A stretch of 64,000 bases of DNA from an uncultured Methanobrevibacter sp. (lineage in GTDB: Archaea > Methanobacteriota > Methanobacteria > Methanobacteriales > Methanobacteriaceae), in NCBI GenBank assembly GCA_900320515.1, contig ONSJ01000008.1, positions 1 through 64,000 on the forward strand, read 5' to 3'. A program made the position numbers and the translations under genes. A model generated the notes under the pieces. That model ran no database searches. It had not been told where the DNA came from and saw nothing but the letters and a program-made list of their open reading frames with translations. Shown here piece after piece: positions 36,312 through 44,769 of this stretch (the stretch's first letter is position 1; the number at the start of each line of letters is the position of its first letter).

Positions 36312-37466
36312 CTATACATCCCTGTTAAATCGTTTTACACCTATTATAAAGAATAATATGGTAAATCCTAAAAGTACGACCAAATCAACCCAAACATCGC
36401 CTAATGTCTGGCCTTTAAGCATTATCCCTCTCATTGCATCGTTGAGATAAGTCAATGGAAATACATATGCCAGTTTCTGTAAAATCCAAGGCATTGTCTC
36501 AATCGGATAGAATACCCCTGAAACAAACATCATAGGCATTGAGAACGGCAGTGAAATCTGGGCGTAATCCTCCTGAGTCTGTGTTCTTGCCGAAAGCATG
36601 ATTCCAAATCCGACAAAACACAACGCTCCAATTACCAAAACGATAAACGTCTGCAGGAATCCACCCTTGATGCTCACATTAAAGAGCAATACCGCCATGA
36701 ATATCAGTATCAGAGCCCGTACAAGTTCAATCAGTAATTTCGCCGCAATCTTTCCTCCGATAACTGTGGAAACAGAAGTCGGTGTCATAAAGAGTCTTGC
36801 AAGCTCACCGGTCTCACGCTCACCGGCAATAGTTGCACCCATTCCCATCATACAGCTCATCATGATTGTCATGCCCAAAATAGCCGGAACCAAAAAGTCG
36901 ATATATTTGATGTTTCCATAAATGCGGTTAATGTGAAGGCTAATATCATCCTTGAAATTGTCCAGGGAATGAGCAATGCTCGGCTTGATGTGTGCATCCT
37001 GAGTTGAAACGCTGGTCTGGGAAGCCACCATGTTGGAAATTCTGTAAAATATTCCTTGTGTTGATGATTCAAGAATCTGTGAAGCCATCTGGTCTGACGA
37101 GTCAATATAAAGCGTTACACCCTTCTGCTGAGACGAATCCTTATCATAGTCCGACGGCAGTATGATTGCCGCTTTAACTTCTCCCGAATCAACGCGCTGC
37201 TTTCCTTCATCCAAACTGTCGATTACCTCAACGACATGATATGTCTCGGTCGATTTGATGGTATCCAATGTCAAGTCGGTCAAATCACCGTCTGACTGTG
37301 ACACTACAACTATAGGCAAGTCTGTCATTTCCCCACCCATTCCATAACCAAAGAGCAAAATCATGATTATCGGAAAGGCAAGGATTGAAACCAGCCTTGC
37401 AGGGTGCCTTTTAAGGGAAATCAGTTCCTTCTTTATCATCCACCAGAATTTTTTAGGCTCTATCAT
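36312..37466 (-). CDS. ABC-2 type transporter permease
   Basis: A 384-residue permease with an N-terminal transmembrane helix, a large extracytoplasmic domain (about residues 45-180), and five C-terminal helices with PILGMTIMMSCMMGMG and TGELARLFMTPTSV, typical of ABC-2 exporters (YhhJ/DrrB type). ATG 37466 is preferred over ATG 37472 because GAGGTGA lies 6 bases before it. It overlaps the ATPase gene by about 14 bases. Substrate is unknown; drug, lipid or polymer export are options. Confidence 0.92.
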   Translation of the reverse strand: MIEPKKFWWMIKKELISLKRHPARLVSILAFPIIMILLFGYGMGGEMTDLPIVVVSQSDGDLTDLTLDTIKSTETYHVVEVIDSLDEGKQRVDSGEVKAAIILPSDYDKDSSQQKGVTLYIDSSDQMASQILESSTQGIFYRISNMVASQTSVSTQDAHIKPSIAHSLDNFKDDISLHINRIYGNIKYIDFLVPAILGMTIMMSCMMGMGATIAGERETGELARLFMTPTSVSTVIGGKIAAKLLIELVRALILIFMAVLLFNVSIKGGFLQTFIVLVIGALCFVGFGIMLSARTQTQEDYAQISLPFSMPMMFVSGVFYPIETMPWILQKLAYVFPLTYLNDAMRGIMLKGQTLGDVWVDLVVLLGFTILFFIIGVKRFNRDV

Positions 37467-38502
37467 CTTCATTCACCTCGGATGTTGCTTTGATAAATAC
37501 ATCTTCCAATGATGGCTCTTCTGTAAAAATTGAAGTGATGATGCCGCCTGAGGATATGATATCATTCAATACATTCTGAACGGCCATGTCATCAAAGCTG
37601 TCAATTCTCAAATTGATACGGCCATTGTGGGTCACTTCGACACTTTTGACATTTTCAGATTCGGAAATTGTTTCAATGATCTCCTCATTCTGGTTTTTCA
37701 AAAGCATAGACATCTTCTTCAAGCTAAGATTTTCCAAATCTTCATCTGATGAATCGGAATCTTCGCCTTCCTCGGAAATTTTGCTTAAAGCGTCAGTCAG
37801 TTCCTGCTTGTTGCTTTCCAAAAGAGCATCCTTAAGCCCCTGAGGAGTGTCATAGGCAACCAAATTACCGGTATTGATGATTCCCACATTGTCACAAAGC
37901 ATGTCAACTTCATGCATGTCATGGGAACATAAAATTATCGTGTGACCGTTGTCGTTAAGTTCTCTTATCAAATCCCAAAGGGTTCGCTTGGTGGTAGGGT
38001 CAAGGCCGATTGTAGGCTCATCCAAAAAGAGAATATCCGGCCTGTGAACCAAACTTGCAACAAGGGAAGCCTTTTGCTTTTGGCCTCCTGAAAGCTGACC
38101 GACACGCTTATCCTTGGCATATTTGATGTCAACAAGCTCCATCAAATCTTCGATTCGTGAATCACGCTCGTCCTGAGGCACACCATAGTAGTCAGCACAC
38201 ATCTGTGAGTTTTCCATTACGGTCAAATCCTTATACAGGCTAACCTGCTGAGGAACCATCCCAAGAAGGTTTCGCACCTCATCGGGATTTTTCTGAACAT
38301 CGTATCCGCCGACAGTGGCTTTGCCGGAAGTTGGCTGAATAAGGCAGGTGAGCATCTTGATTGTGGTTGTCTTTCCGGCTCCATTGGGACCTAACATGCC
38401 AAAAATACTTTCGTTTGGAATTTCCAGGTTAAGAGAATTAACAGCAGTAAAGTTATTATTGTAAACTTTTGTTAAATTTTCAGTTTCAATTGCGTTTTTC
38501 AT
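37453..38502 (-). CDS. ABC transporter ATP-binding protein
   Basis: A 349-residue ATPase. Walker A is MLGPNGAGKTTTIKML (residues about 34-49), the signature is VGQLSGGQKQKASLV, Walker B is DILFLDEPTIGLDP, and the switch His lies in ILCSHDMHEV. The C-terminal 130 residues form an acidic extension (SEEGEDSDSSDEDLENLSLK) with an ACT-like end, as in exporters of the CcmA/DrrA group. It overlaps the PadR gene (17 bases) and the permease gene, forming one operon. Confidence 0.93.
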   Translation of the reverse strand: MKNAIETENLTKVYNNNFTAVNSLNLEIPNESIFGMLGPNGAGKTTTIKMLTCLIQPTSGKATVGGYDVQKNPDEVRNLLGMVPQQVSLYKDLTVMENSQMCADYYGVPQDERDSRIEDLMELVDIKYAKDKRVGQLSGGQKQKASLVASLVHRPDILFLDEPTIGLDPTTKRTLWDLIRELNDNGHTIILCSHDMHEVDMLCDNVGIINTGNLVAYDTPQGLKDALLESNKQELTDALSKISEEGEDSDSSDEDLENLSLKKMSMLLKNQNEEIIETISESENVKSVEVTHNGRINLRIDSFDDMAVQNVLNDIISSGGIITSIFTEEPSLEDVFIKATSEVNEDDRA

Positions 38503-38902
38503 TGTTAATCTCCATTCCAGTCATGTCTTTGAAAAAATTCACCCAAGAGGGATTATTAAAAATAACATTAATGTGAGACTGCATTTCATTCAGGAATTGC
38601 TGTCCGTCTTCAGTTATTGAATAATATTTAACCCTTTTATTATTTTCGTTAACTTTCCATTCCCCAAAAATCAATCCTTCATTCTCCATTTTAGACAATA
38701 TCGGATATATCTTACTTGAATTAATTTTCATGCCACATTTTGAATCTTCAAAGCTAAAGAATTCCTCCAACTTTTTCATGATTCCATAGCCATGAATGTT
38801 TTCCTTTGAAATTATCCATAAGATCAGTTTATGGATTATTCCGTTGGTAAAATGCTTGAGGAACTTTTCATGAGTTTTTTCAAAATCCTTTTCGTCTGTC
38901 AT
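38486..38902 (-). CDS. PadR family transcriptional regulator
   Basis: A 138-residue winged-helix regulator. The PadR pattern is visible in ISKENIHGYGIMKKLEEFF and ILSKMENEGLIFGEWKVNEN, then VKYYSITEDGQQFLNEM. It starts the operon padR-ATPase-permease-(PQQ protein) and so most likely represses it and itself. A strong inverted repeat overlaps its promoter (38911-38931). PadR repressors are typically released by phenolics, drugs or bile-type compounds; the inducer here is unknown. Confidence 0.88.
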   Translation of the reverse strand: MTDEKDFEKTHEKFLKHFTNGIIHKLILWIISKENIHGYGIMKKLEEFFSFEDSKCGMKINSSKIYPILSKMENEGLIFGEWKVNENNKRVKYYSITEDGQQFLNEMQSHINVIFNNPSWVNFFKDMTGMEINNEKRN

Positions 38903-38910
38903 ATTTCACC

Positions 38911-38931
38911 ATATGTCAATTTTTGATATAT
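38911..38931 (-). promoter_or_regulatory. Inverted-repeat operator at the padR promoter
   Basis: ATAT-G-TCAA-TTT-TTGA-T-ATAT: two 9-base half-sites around a 3-base centre with one mismatched pair. It lies 9-29 bases before the padR start and overlaps the minus-strand TATA-like ACATATATC. Similar AT-rich dyads are bound by PadR dimers. It also sits 40 bases before the divergent isomerase gene (38971), which might be co-regulated. Confidence 0.6.
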
Positions 38932-38970
38932 GTTAACATTTATTATATTTGCATTACCAAATATTTAAAT

Positions 38971-39684
38971 ATGAAATTAGGTTTTACAACACTGGCTTTA
39001 TTCATGGAACCTAACAACGACATCATCGATTTAGCTAAAAAATATGGATTTGAAATAATAGAAATTCTTGCTGAAGGCCCCTTTTTTGAAAAGGACAATG
39101 GTGAATTCAAGGACTGTGGCCTGGACATGAGAATGCATGCGGCAACTGTAGACATCAACATCGCAAGCCTTAACAAAGGAATAAGAGCTGAAAGCGTTAA
39201 GCAAATGATTCATTGCGGGCAATATGCCGAAAGCATTAATGCAAATACGATTACAGTGCATCCTGGGATAATAGGCAGAAACGAACCGCATTTAAGAAAA
39301 TGGGCATTGGAAATAGCTATCGAAAGCATTGGAGAAATAATAGACAACACAAATGTTGAAATTTCAGTCGAAAACATGCCTGTCCGTGGCAAATTCTTAG
39401 GAAACACCGTTGAGGAAATAGAGATGATACAGGAGGCAACCGGATGCAGTCTGACAATCGACACCGGCCACGGAAATACCTGCGGAAACCTTGAGGAGAT
39501 GCTTAACCTAAAAAACATCAGCTACTGTCACTTGAATGATAATGATGGCATTAAAGACCAGCACATTGCATTGGGTGAAGGCACAATGGACCTGAATTTA
39601 TTGAAAAAGATTGATACCGCAATAATAGAGCTGAACAACTTCGATAACATCCTTAAAAGCAAAGAGGTCATTGATAACTTATAA
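38971..39684 (+). CDS. Sugar phosphate isomerase/epimerase (AP endonuclease 2 fold)
   Basis: A 237-residue TIM-barrel protein. It begins MKLGFTTLALFMEPNNDIID and shows the metal-site strands ITVHPGIIG, ISVENMPVRG, TIDTGHGNTCG and YCHLNDNDG, the pattern of the xylose-isomerase-like/AP endonuclease 2 superfamily. ATG 38971 is chosen over the upstream frame, which reads through the padR promoter. Function may be sugar isomerisation or DNA repair (endonuclease IV-like); the short length favours the former. Confidence 0.85.
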   Translation: MKLGFTTLALFMEPNNDIIDLAKKYGFEIIEILAEGPFFEKDNGEFKDCGLDMRMHAATVDINIASLNKGIRAESVKQMIHCGQYAESINANTITVHPGIIGRNEPHLRKWALEIAIESIGEIIDNTNVEISVENMPVRGKFLGNTVEEIEMIQEATGCSLTIDTGHGNTCGNLEEMLNLKNISYCHLNDNDGIKDQHIALGEGTMDLNLLKKIDTAIIELNNFDNILKSKEVIDNL

Positions 39685-39761
39685 CTTATTCATTATTTTT
39701 TTATAAGTTATTAGTTATAAGTTATAACTTATAAGTTATTAGTTATAAAAAAATAACTTAG
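39673..39761. repeat. Second AAGTTAT/ATAACTT cluster
   Basis: The convergent gap between the isomerase and HAD genes is nearly filled with TTATAACTTATT, TATAAGTTATTAGTTATAAG, TTATAACTTATAAGTTATT and AATAACTTA. The motif and the TTATTAGTTAT spacer pattern match the array beside parA (29700-29811). The cluster's left edge overlaps the last codons of the isomerase gene. It may be another ParB-like binding site 10 kb away, or a bidirectional terminator formed by the strong dyads. Confidence 0.55.
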
Positions 39762-40552
39762 AAGTCAATCAGGGTGACCTCGAAAATGTCCTCGATAATG
39801 TAATCTGTCTTGTCCATCATCTTAGGGGAGACTTCCTCCTGCTGTTCTATGGTTAAAACGCTGACATCAGCCTTTTTGAATGCCAAAATATCATTGAGTC
39901 CGTCACCTACCATCATGACCTTATAGCCACTGTCCTTGAGGATGGATACCACTTCACACTTTCCACGGGTTGAAACGGTGCCGAAGGCATTGTCCTCTGG
40001 AACATCAAGCATATTGGCAAGCCTGTTGATAGCTCCCTTTCTGTCTCCTGAAGCTATATATATTTCAATGCCACGGGATTTCAACGTTTCGACGGTTTCA
40101 AATACCTTTGGGAAAAACTTGCCTGCTGAAGTGATTGTATATGCAACAACACCCAAATCCATGTCAACAATGAGAGCAGATCCGTTGCACAGCTCCATAT
40201 GGGAAATCTTTTCCCGCAATATGTCAAAACCGTCGGTAATGTCTGAAATTGTGGTTGACTTTTCGTTGTCAAGAATCTCCTTGACCTCAACTTTGGAAAC
40301 CGGATTTGTTGAAAAGCTAATGTCAAAATCGATGTCATATTCCTTGATGACATCAGAAATCAATGTGTCTGAATCCAATTTTAGAAGCTTATTGGTATTG
40401 AACTGAAGAACCACCAAGGCCAGGGCATCGGCCTGGTCGATCAAATCAAGTGAATTGATATCGGTGAATATATTACCGTTTATAACATCCTTAATGACCC
40501 TAAACCTTTCGATCAATGTTCCTGAGTTATCAAATACGACAGCCTTTTTCAT
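39758..40552 (-). CDS. HAD-superfamily phosphatase-like protein
   Basis: A 264-residue HAD protein. Motif I is VVFDNSGTLIER, with DNSGT in place of the usual DxDGT or DKTGT; the nucleophile Asp is kept but the acid/base Asp at +2 is Ser, as in P-type ATPase-like proteins where it is Thr. Motif II/III are IYIASGDRKGAINRLA and VMMVGDGLNDILAFKKADVS, close to soluble P-type ATPase cores. About 100 residues of cap lie between. Substrate is unknown. It abuts the second AAGTTAT cluster. Confidence 0.8.
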   Translation of the reverse strand: MKKAVVFDNSGTLIERFRVIKDVINGNIFTDINSLDLIDQADALALVVLQFNTNKLLKLDSDTLISDVIKEYDIDFDISFSTNPVSKVEVKEILDNEKSTTISDITDGFDILREKISHMELCNGSALIVDMDLGVVAYTITSAGKFFPKVFETVETLKSRGIEIYIASGDRKGAINRLANMLDVPEDNAFGTVSTRGKCEVVSILKDSGYKVMMVGDGLNDILAFKKADVSVLTIEQQEEVSPKMMDKTDYIIEDIFEVTLIDF

Positions 40553-40561
40553 AGTACCAAT

Positions 40562-40852
40562 TTACATGAATGTTAAATCTAAACCTTCCGGACTAAAATA
40601 ATCAAAGTTTAGTTTTTTAATTTTTCCATCTAGCCAGTCAAAATAAATTTGCTTTAAATTAGGGGTTCTCATTTCGACCTTTTGTTTATATTCTAAAAAA
40701 TCTGTGAATTCTTTAGGATATAACTCTTTAATATGTTTTTCATAAGTTATTTTATCTTCAATTGACTTTTTCTCATTTCTATACGAATGTAAAAGAATTT
40801 CTACAACATTAATAGTAAATTCATCATCAAAAGAATTTAATTCATCAAACAT
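40562..40852 (-). CDS. Unknown 96-aa partner of the JAMM-like gene
   Basis: A 96-residue acidic, AT-rich gene product (MFDELNSFDDEFTINVVEIL at the start, DWLDGKIKKLNFDYFSPEGL near the end), predicted soluble and helical with no recognised family. It follows the JAMM-like gene by 13 bases and precedes the HAD gene by 9, so it is likely cotranscribed with the former. Unrecognised small partners of JAMM proteins may be substrates or adaptors, but nothing here shows that (no C-terminal Gly-Gly). Confidence 0.65.
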   Translation of the reverse strand: MFDELNSFDDEFTINVVEILLHSYRNEKKSIEDKITYEKHIKELYPKEFTDFLEYKQKVEMRTPNLKQIYFDWLDGKIKKLNFDYFSPEGLDLTFM

Positions 40853-40865
40853 ATTAAAATCCTCC

Positions 40866-41597
40866 CTATAATTTTATATATAAAAAGTATACATTAAATT
40901 TTTCCATTCTGGAATTGAATTCAACTACGAATCTTTCAATGTTTTGAGCAACATAATTATCAAAAAGAAATTCTCTTTGCCTTTTAAATTCTTCTCCTTC
41001 AAATGAATTTTCAAGTAGTTTAATCTTATCAAATTCATCATTAGAAAAACAAAAATTCAAATAAACTTCAAATAATTTAAAATCATTGATTAAGCGTTGA
41101 AAAATTTTAGGATTTAATTCATAATTATCATTAATAATGATACCGATTAAGTTTTTTGAAGTAATAACAGTAAATTTAAGTTTAGGAAGAATAGAATTGT
41201 TGAAATCATTAATAGATGGGATAATCGCCCCTTCAAAATGATTATGAAAAGTAGCTAAAATATTTCCTTTTTTATATTCTTTTTTCACAAAATTTGGAAC
41301 AGAAACCATTCTATCATCTCCAGGCAACAAATCAACAATTAACTCAAAGTTATTATTCAAAACAGTTAAACATTCATTTTCAAATTTAAAGGTATTTAAA
41401 CAATGATATATTCCAATCCAAAGAATTTCTTTCAATTCAGAATGATTTTCAACCTCTTTTTGAAATAAAACAATATTATCTTTATATTCACTTTCGCCAA
41501 TGTTTTCTTCATCAAAATCAAAATTTTTAATCGGATCCATTTCATTAAACGGAAGTAAATTTTGAAATTTGACTTTAATTTTACTAAAAAAATTCAT
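40866..41597 (-). CDS. JAMM/MPN-like putative metalloprotease
   Basis: A 243-residue protein with a complete zinc-binding motif HxH-x7-S-x2-D: H118, H120, S128 and D131 in ATFHNHFEGAIIPSIND, preceded by strand KGNILATFH and followed by LKFTVITSKNLIGIII, the beta-strand order of JAMM/MPN+ domains. An upstream catalytic Glu is likely (E85 or nearby). ATG 41597 is chosen as the point where hydrophobic, unlikely codons stop; GTGAT lies just upstream. The gene is markedly AT-rich. Deubiquitinase-like or RadC-like activity is possible; substrate unknown. Confidence 0.65.
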   Translation of the reverse strand: MNFFSKIKVKFQNLLPFNEMDPIKNFDFDEENIGESEYKDNIVLFQKEVENHSELKEILWIGIYHCLNTFKFENECLTVLNNNFELIVDLLPGDDRMVSVPNFVKKEYKKGNILATFHNHFEGAIIPSINDFNNSILPKLKFTVITSKNLIGIIINDNYELNPKIFQRLINDFKLFEVYLNFCFSNDEFDKIKLLENSFEGEEFKRQREFLFDNYVAQNIERFVVEFNSRMEKFNVYFLYIKL

Positions 41598-41679
41598 AAA
41601 AATCACTAATTTAATTTTAAAATACATTTTACAAAATATTATTAAATTATAAAGTATATAAATGATTAAGTTATAAATC

Positions 41680-41711
41680 AAAGCAATTTTACAAGCTTAA
41701 AGCAATTTTAC
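41680..41711. repeat. Direct repeat AAAGCAATTTTAC upstream of gatA
   Basis: Two exact 13-base copies (41680-41692 and 41699-41711), 19 bases apart, with a weaker third (AAAACAATTTTT near 41718). They lie between the divergent JAMM-like gene and gatA promoters and may be operators for either. Confidence 0.45.
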
Positions 41712-41744
41712 GAAGTGAAAACAATTTTTCTTTTAGAAAAAAAA

Positions 41745-41760
41745 CAAGTATATAAACATT
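41745..41760 (+). promoter_or_regulatory. gatA promoter (TATA box)
   Basis: AAGTATATAAACATT is a strong archaeal TATA box preceded by an A-rich BRE-like stretch. Transcription would start about 25 bases downstream, near 41780, leaving a leader of about 30 bases before the ATG at 41812. Confidence 0.55.
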
Positions 41761-41811
41761 GAAAAATAAAGTAATAATATTATAATTTACGATTACATTT
41801 AAGGTGTTTTA

Positions 41812-43182
41812 ATGAACGTTATTGAAAAGTTAAACTCCATTAAAAATGGAGAAATGACAGCTAAAGAAAATGTAGAAGGCTTCATTAAAGTTATCGATGA
41901 AAATAACGAAGAAATTAATGCATTTATTGAATTAAACTATGAAAATGCATTAAAGCAAGCAGAAGCCATTGATGAAAAAATCGCTAACGGCGAAGATGTC
42001 GGCGCTTTAGCTGGTTTGGTATTCGGTATAAAAGCAAACATTAATGTTGAAGATCTGATTATTTCCGCAGCTTCCAAAACCCTGGAAGACTACTACGGAA
42101 GCTACAATGCTACCGTTGTTGATGAAATCCTTAAGGAAGATGGAATAATCATCGGTATTTTAAATATGGATGAATTCGCAGCCGGAAGTTCAACTGAAAC
42201 TTCCTACTACGGACCTACCCAAAACCCTGCTGCAATGGGAAGAATCCCTGGCGGTTCATCAGGCGGATGTGCAGCGGCAATAGCAGCTGAAATGTGTGAC
42301 ATTTCAATCGGTTCCGATACAGGCGGATCCATCAGAAACCCTGCATCACACTGTGGTGTTGTCGGATTCAAACCTACTTACGGTGCCGTTTCAAGACAGG
42401 GTCTTTTAGACTTATCCATGAGTCTGGACCAAATCGGACCGCTGGCAAACGATGTAAGCGGTATTGCAGTCGCATTAAATACAATTGCAAAATATGATGA
42501 AACCGAATGTACCACACTTGACTGGGAAAAACCTGACTTTACCGAAGTGCTTGAAGACAAATCTTTAGAAGGCATGAAAATAGCCGTGTGTCAGGAGTTC
42601 ATTGATGTTACAGATGACGAAATCAACAAAACCGTCAACAAAGCTATTCAAAAGTTAGTAGATGCAGGTGCAGAGCTTGTGGAAGTGAGTTTCGACTACA
42701 TTGACTTATGTCTGCCAACCTACTACCTAATCAACTATGTTGAATTCTTCTCAGCAACAAGAAAATACGACGGAAGAGATTACGGTTCAAGAATCGAAGA
42801 AGTGTGCGGAGAAGAGGTCTTAAGAAGAATCAAAATCGGTTCACATATTGCAGAAGCTGAATTCAGCGGCAAATACTACAAGCAAGCTTTAAAGGCAAGA
42901 TCAGTAATCAGAGCTGAAATCACCTCAATGCTTGAAAATGTCGATTTGATTGTAGGACCAACCGTTCCTAAGCTCCCTCACGAAATCGGCGCTGAATTGG
43001 AGCCAATGGAAATGTATGCCTACGACGTATTGACAGTAATTGCAAACCTGGCAGGTATTCCAGCAGCAAGCATACCAGCAGGTGAGGTCGACGGCATTCC
43101 AGTGGGATTGCAGATTCAGGCTAAACCATTGGATGACGAAAAAATTATCAAAGCTATGAGTGTTTTCGAAAACACTCAATAA
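41812..43182 (+). CDS. gatA: Aspartyl/glutamyl-tRNA amidotransferase subunit A
   Basis: A 456-residue amidase. The Ser-cisSer-Lys triad is visible: Lys in VFGIKANINVE, and serines in PGGSSGGCAAAIAAE and GSDTGGSIRNPASHCG. GatA supplies ammonia from glutamine to convert Asp-tRNA-Asn (and in bacteria Glu-tRNA-Gln). Archaea keep GatCAB for Asn-tRNA and use GatDE for Gln-tRNA. The neighbouring gatB/gatC are not in the window. Length is slightly short but complete. Identification over other amidases is supported by GatA-like core and size. Confidence 0.9.
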   Translation: MNVIEKLNSIKNGEMTAKENVEGFIKVIDENNEEINAFIELNYENALKQAEAIDEKIANGEDVGALAGLVFGIKANINVEDLIISAASKTLEDYYGSYNATVVDEILKEDGIIIGILNMDEFAAGSSTETSYYGPTQNPAAMGRIPGGSSGGCAAAIAAEMCDISIGSDTGGSIRNPASHCGVVGFKPTYGAVSRQGLLDLSMSLDQIGPLANDVSGIAVALNTIAKYDETECTTLDWEKPDFTEVLEDKSLEGMKIAVCQEFIDVTDDEINKTVNKAIQKLVDAGAELVEVSFDYIDLCLPTYYLINYVEFFSATRKYDGRDYGSRIEEVCGEEVLRRIKIGSHIAEAEFSGKYYKQALKARSVIRAEITSMLENVDLIVGPTVPKLPHEIGAELEPMEMYAYDVLTVIANLAGIPAASIPAGEVDGIPVGLQIQAKPLDDEKIIKAMSVFENTQ

Positions 43183-43204
43183 ACTCTTTTTTTTTACGAA
43201 TTTT

Positions 43205-43226
43205 TTTACACTTGAAATGCACCTCT
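43205..43226 (+). repeat. ORB-like site after gatA
   Basis: TTTACACTTGAAATGCACCTCT matches the core (TTTACACTTGAAA) and the extended right flank (TGCACCCCT) of the origin-edge site at 53676-53697. It lies 22 bases after the gatA stop, 10 kb from the origin. Confidence 0.6.
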
Positions 43227-43275
43227 AAAATTTTATTATATATAAAAATACAATAGAATATCAAGAGGTATTTTT

Positions 43276-44769
43276 ATGACAAAAATTGGACTTGCCTATA
43301 TCAATGGAGCGGTTCCGGGATTTGAGGATTTTGGAAACTTGCCAACCGACATCGTTAAGGAAAACGGACTTGTAAACGGTAACAAGGCTTCAGATGAACT
43401 TGATGCATTAATCATTCCCGGCGGAACACTGATAGAATCAAATGACATCAACATGGGACTGAACACGGAAATTAAAAAGATGGTAAAAGCCGGAAAACCT
43501 ATCATCGGAATATGTGCGGGCTTTCAGCTATTGTCCAATCAGATAGACATCGGAAGAAAATCCCCAGTGCCGATTGTTAAGGACGGCCTTGGAATAATCG
43601 ATGTTAATTTCTCGCCATTGATTACAAGCGACCGTGTGAAGGCAAAGGTGTTTGACAACTCTTTTCTAGTGAAGGGCCAGACTGAAGACGTTGACGGCTT
43701 TCACACCCATACCTATGGTAAGGTTGAAGGGGATGCAAAACCGCTGTTCTATTCAAAAGTTCAAAGGATGAATTACGGCGACACCAACGAAAAGGGAGAG
43801 TATAACATCTTTTCAGGTGCATGCAACGATGACGGCAATGTTATCGGAACCATGATTCACGGCATTCTGGATGAAAATCCCATTATTGTAGAAAATTTAT
43901 TAGAACAGATAGACGCTACAGATACCGATGAGATTTACAATAGAAACAAAGAAGTCAAAAAATTCCTTCAAAGCGAAGTCGGAATAAACACAGGAATAAG
44001 AATACCTGAAATTGAACCAAACAAAAGACCTAAGTACCTTATGATTGGAAGCAATGGATCCGACAGCGGAAAGACTTTCATTGTAACCGGTCTTGCCGGC
44101 GCCCTAAGAAAAAGGGGATATAAAGTGGCCCTTTTAAAGGTAGGTCCCGATGTGCGTGACATAATACCCGGGCTTTACCTGACAAAAGGCAAAATGGAAG
44201 ATTTCGCATCAATAAAAATAGGGCATTTAGGCTGGAGCGACATAGAATCTACTGTTGCGAAACTCAACTCATCAGACTATGATATAGTGCTTATCGAGGG
44301 TGTAATGAGCGTGTTTACAGGTTTATTGAACGAAAAGGTTCCGTTTTCAGCTGCAGAAATTGCAATGTCCTCAAACATTCCGATGATACTTGCTTCAGGC
44401 GTCAACAAGGGTGGAATAGAATCGGCCGCCGTTGATCTTGTTTCACATGCAAACATGCTTGAAAAATTCGGAGTTTCTGTAGAAGCAATCCTTTTAAACA
44501 AAGTCTACAATGACAATATATTCGATCAGGTGGTGCCTTACATCAAAAACAACACAAAGGTCGAAAACGTTTTAAAGCTTCCTAAGCTAAAGTCAGCAGA
44601 CATGCGCGGATTCATTCCTGAAGTTGAAATAAGATACGAGCTGTTCACTTCACATGCAATGGATCTGATTGAAAGCAATCTGGATATTGATTTAATAATA
44701 AAAATGGCCCGTGAAGTCGAGTTTGAAAAAATCTACACATTTGATGAAATCAAAAGCAAGGTGATTTAA
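43276..44769 (+). CDS. CobQ/CobB-like protein with swapped domain order
   Basis: A 497-residue protein of two halves. Residues 1-235 are a class I glutamine amidotransferase (nucleophile Cys in GICAGFQLLS, catalytic His in GTMIHGILDE). Residues 250-497 are a dethiobiotin synthetase-like P-loop domain (IGSNGSDSGKTFIVTGLAGA, LIEGVMSVFTGL). In CobB, CobQ and CfbB the ATPase comes first and the amidotransferase last, so the order here is reversed. It may amidate a tetrapyrrole or cell-wall precursor. It overlaps the next gene by one base. Confidence 0.8.
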   Translation: MTKIGLAYINGAVPGFEDFGNLPTDIVKENGLVNGNKASDELDALIIPGGTLIESNDINMGLNTEIKKMVKAGKPIIGICAGFQLLSNQIDIGRKSPVPIVKDGLGIIDVNFSPLITSDRVKAKVFDNSFLVKGQTEDVDGFHTHTYGKVEGDAKPLFYSKVQRMNYGDTNEKGEYNIFSGACNDDGNVIGTMIHGILDENPIIVENLLEQIDATDTDEIYNRNKEVKKFLQSEVGINTGIRIPEIEPNKRPKYLMIGSNGSDSGKTFIVTGLAGALRKRGYKVALLKVGPDVRDIIPGLYLTKGKMEDFASIKIGHLGWSDIESTVAKLNSSDYDIVLIEGVMSVFTGLLNEKVPFSAAEIAMSSNIPMILASGVNKGGIESAAVDLVSHANMLEKFGVSVEAILLNKVYNDNIFDQVVPYIKNNTKVENVLKLPKLKSADMRGFIPEVEIRYELFTSHAMDLIESNLDIDLIIKMAREVEFEKIYTFDEIKSKVI

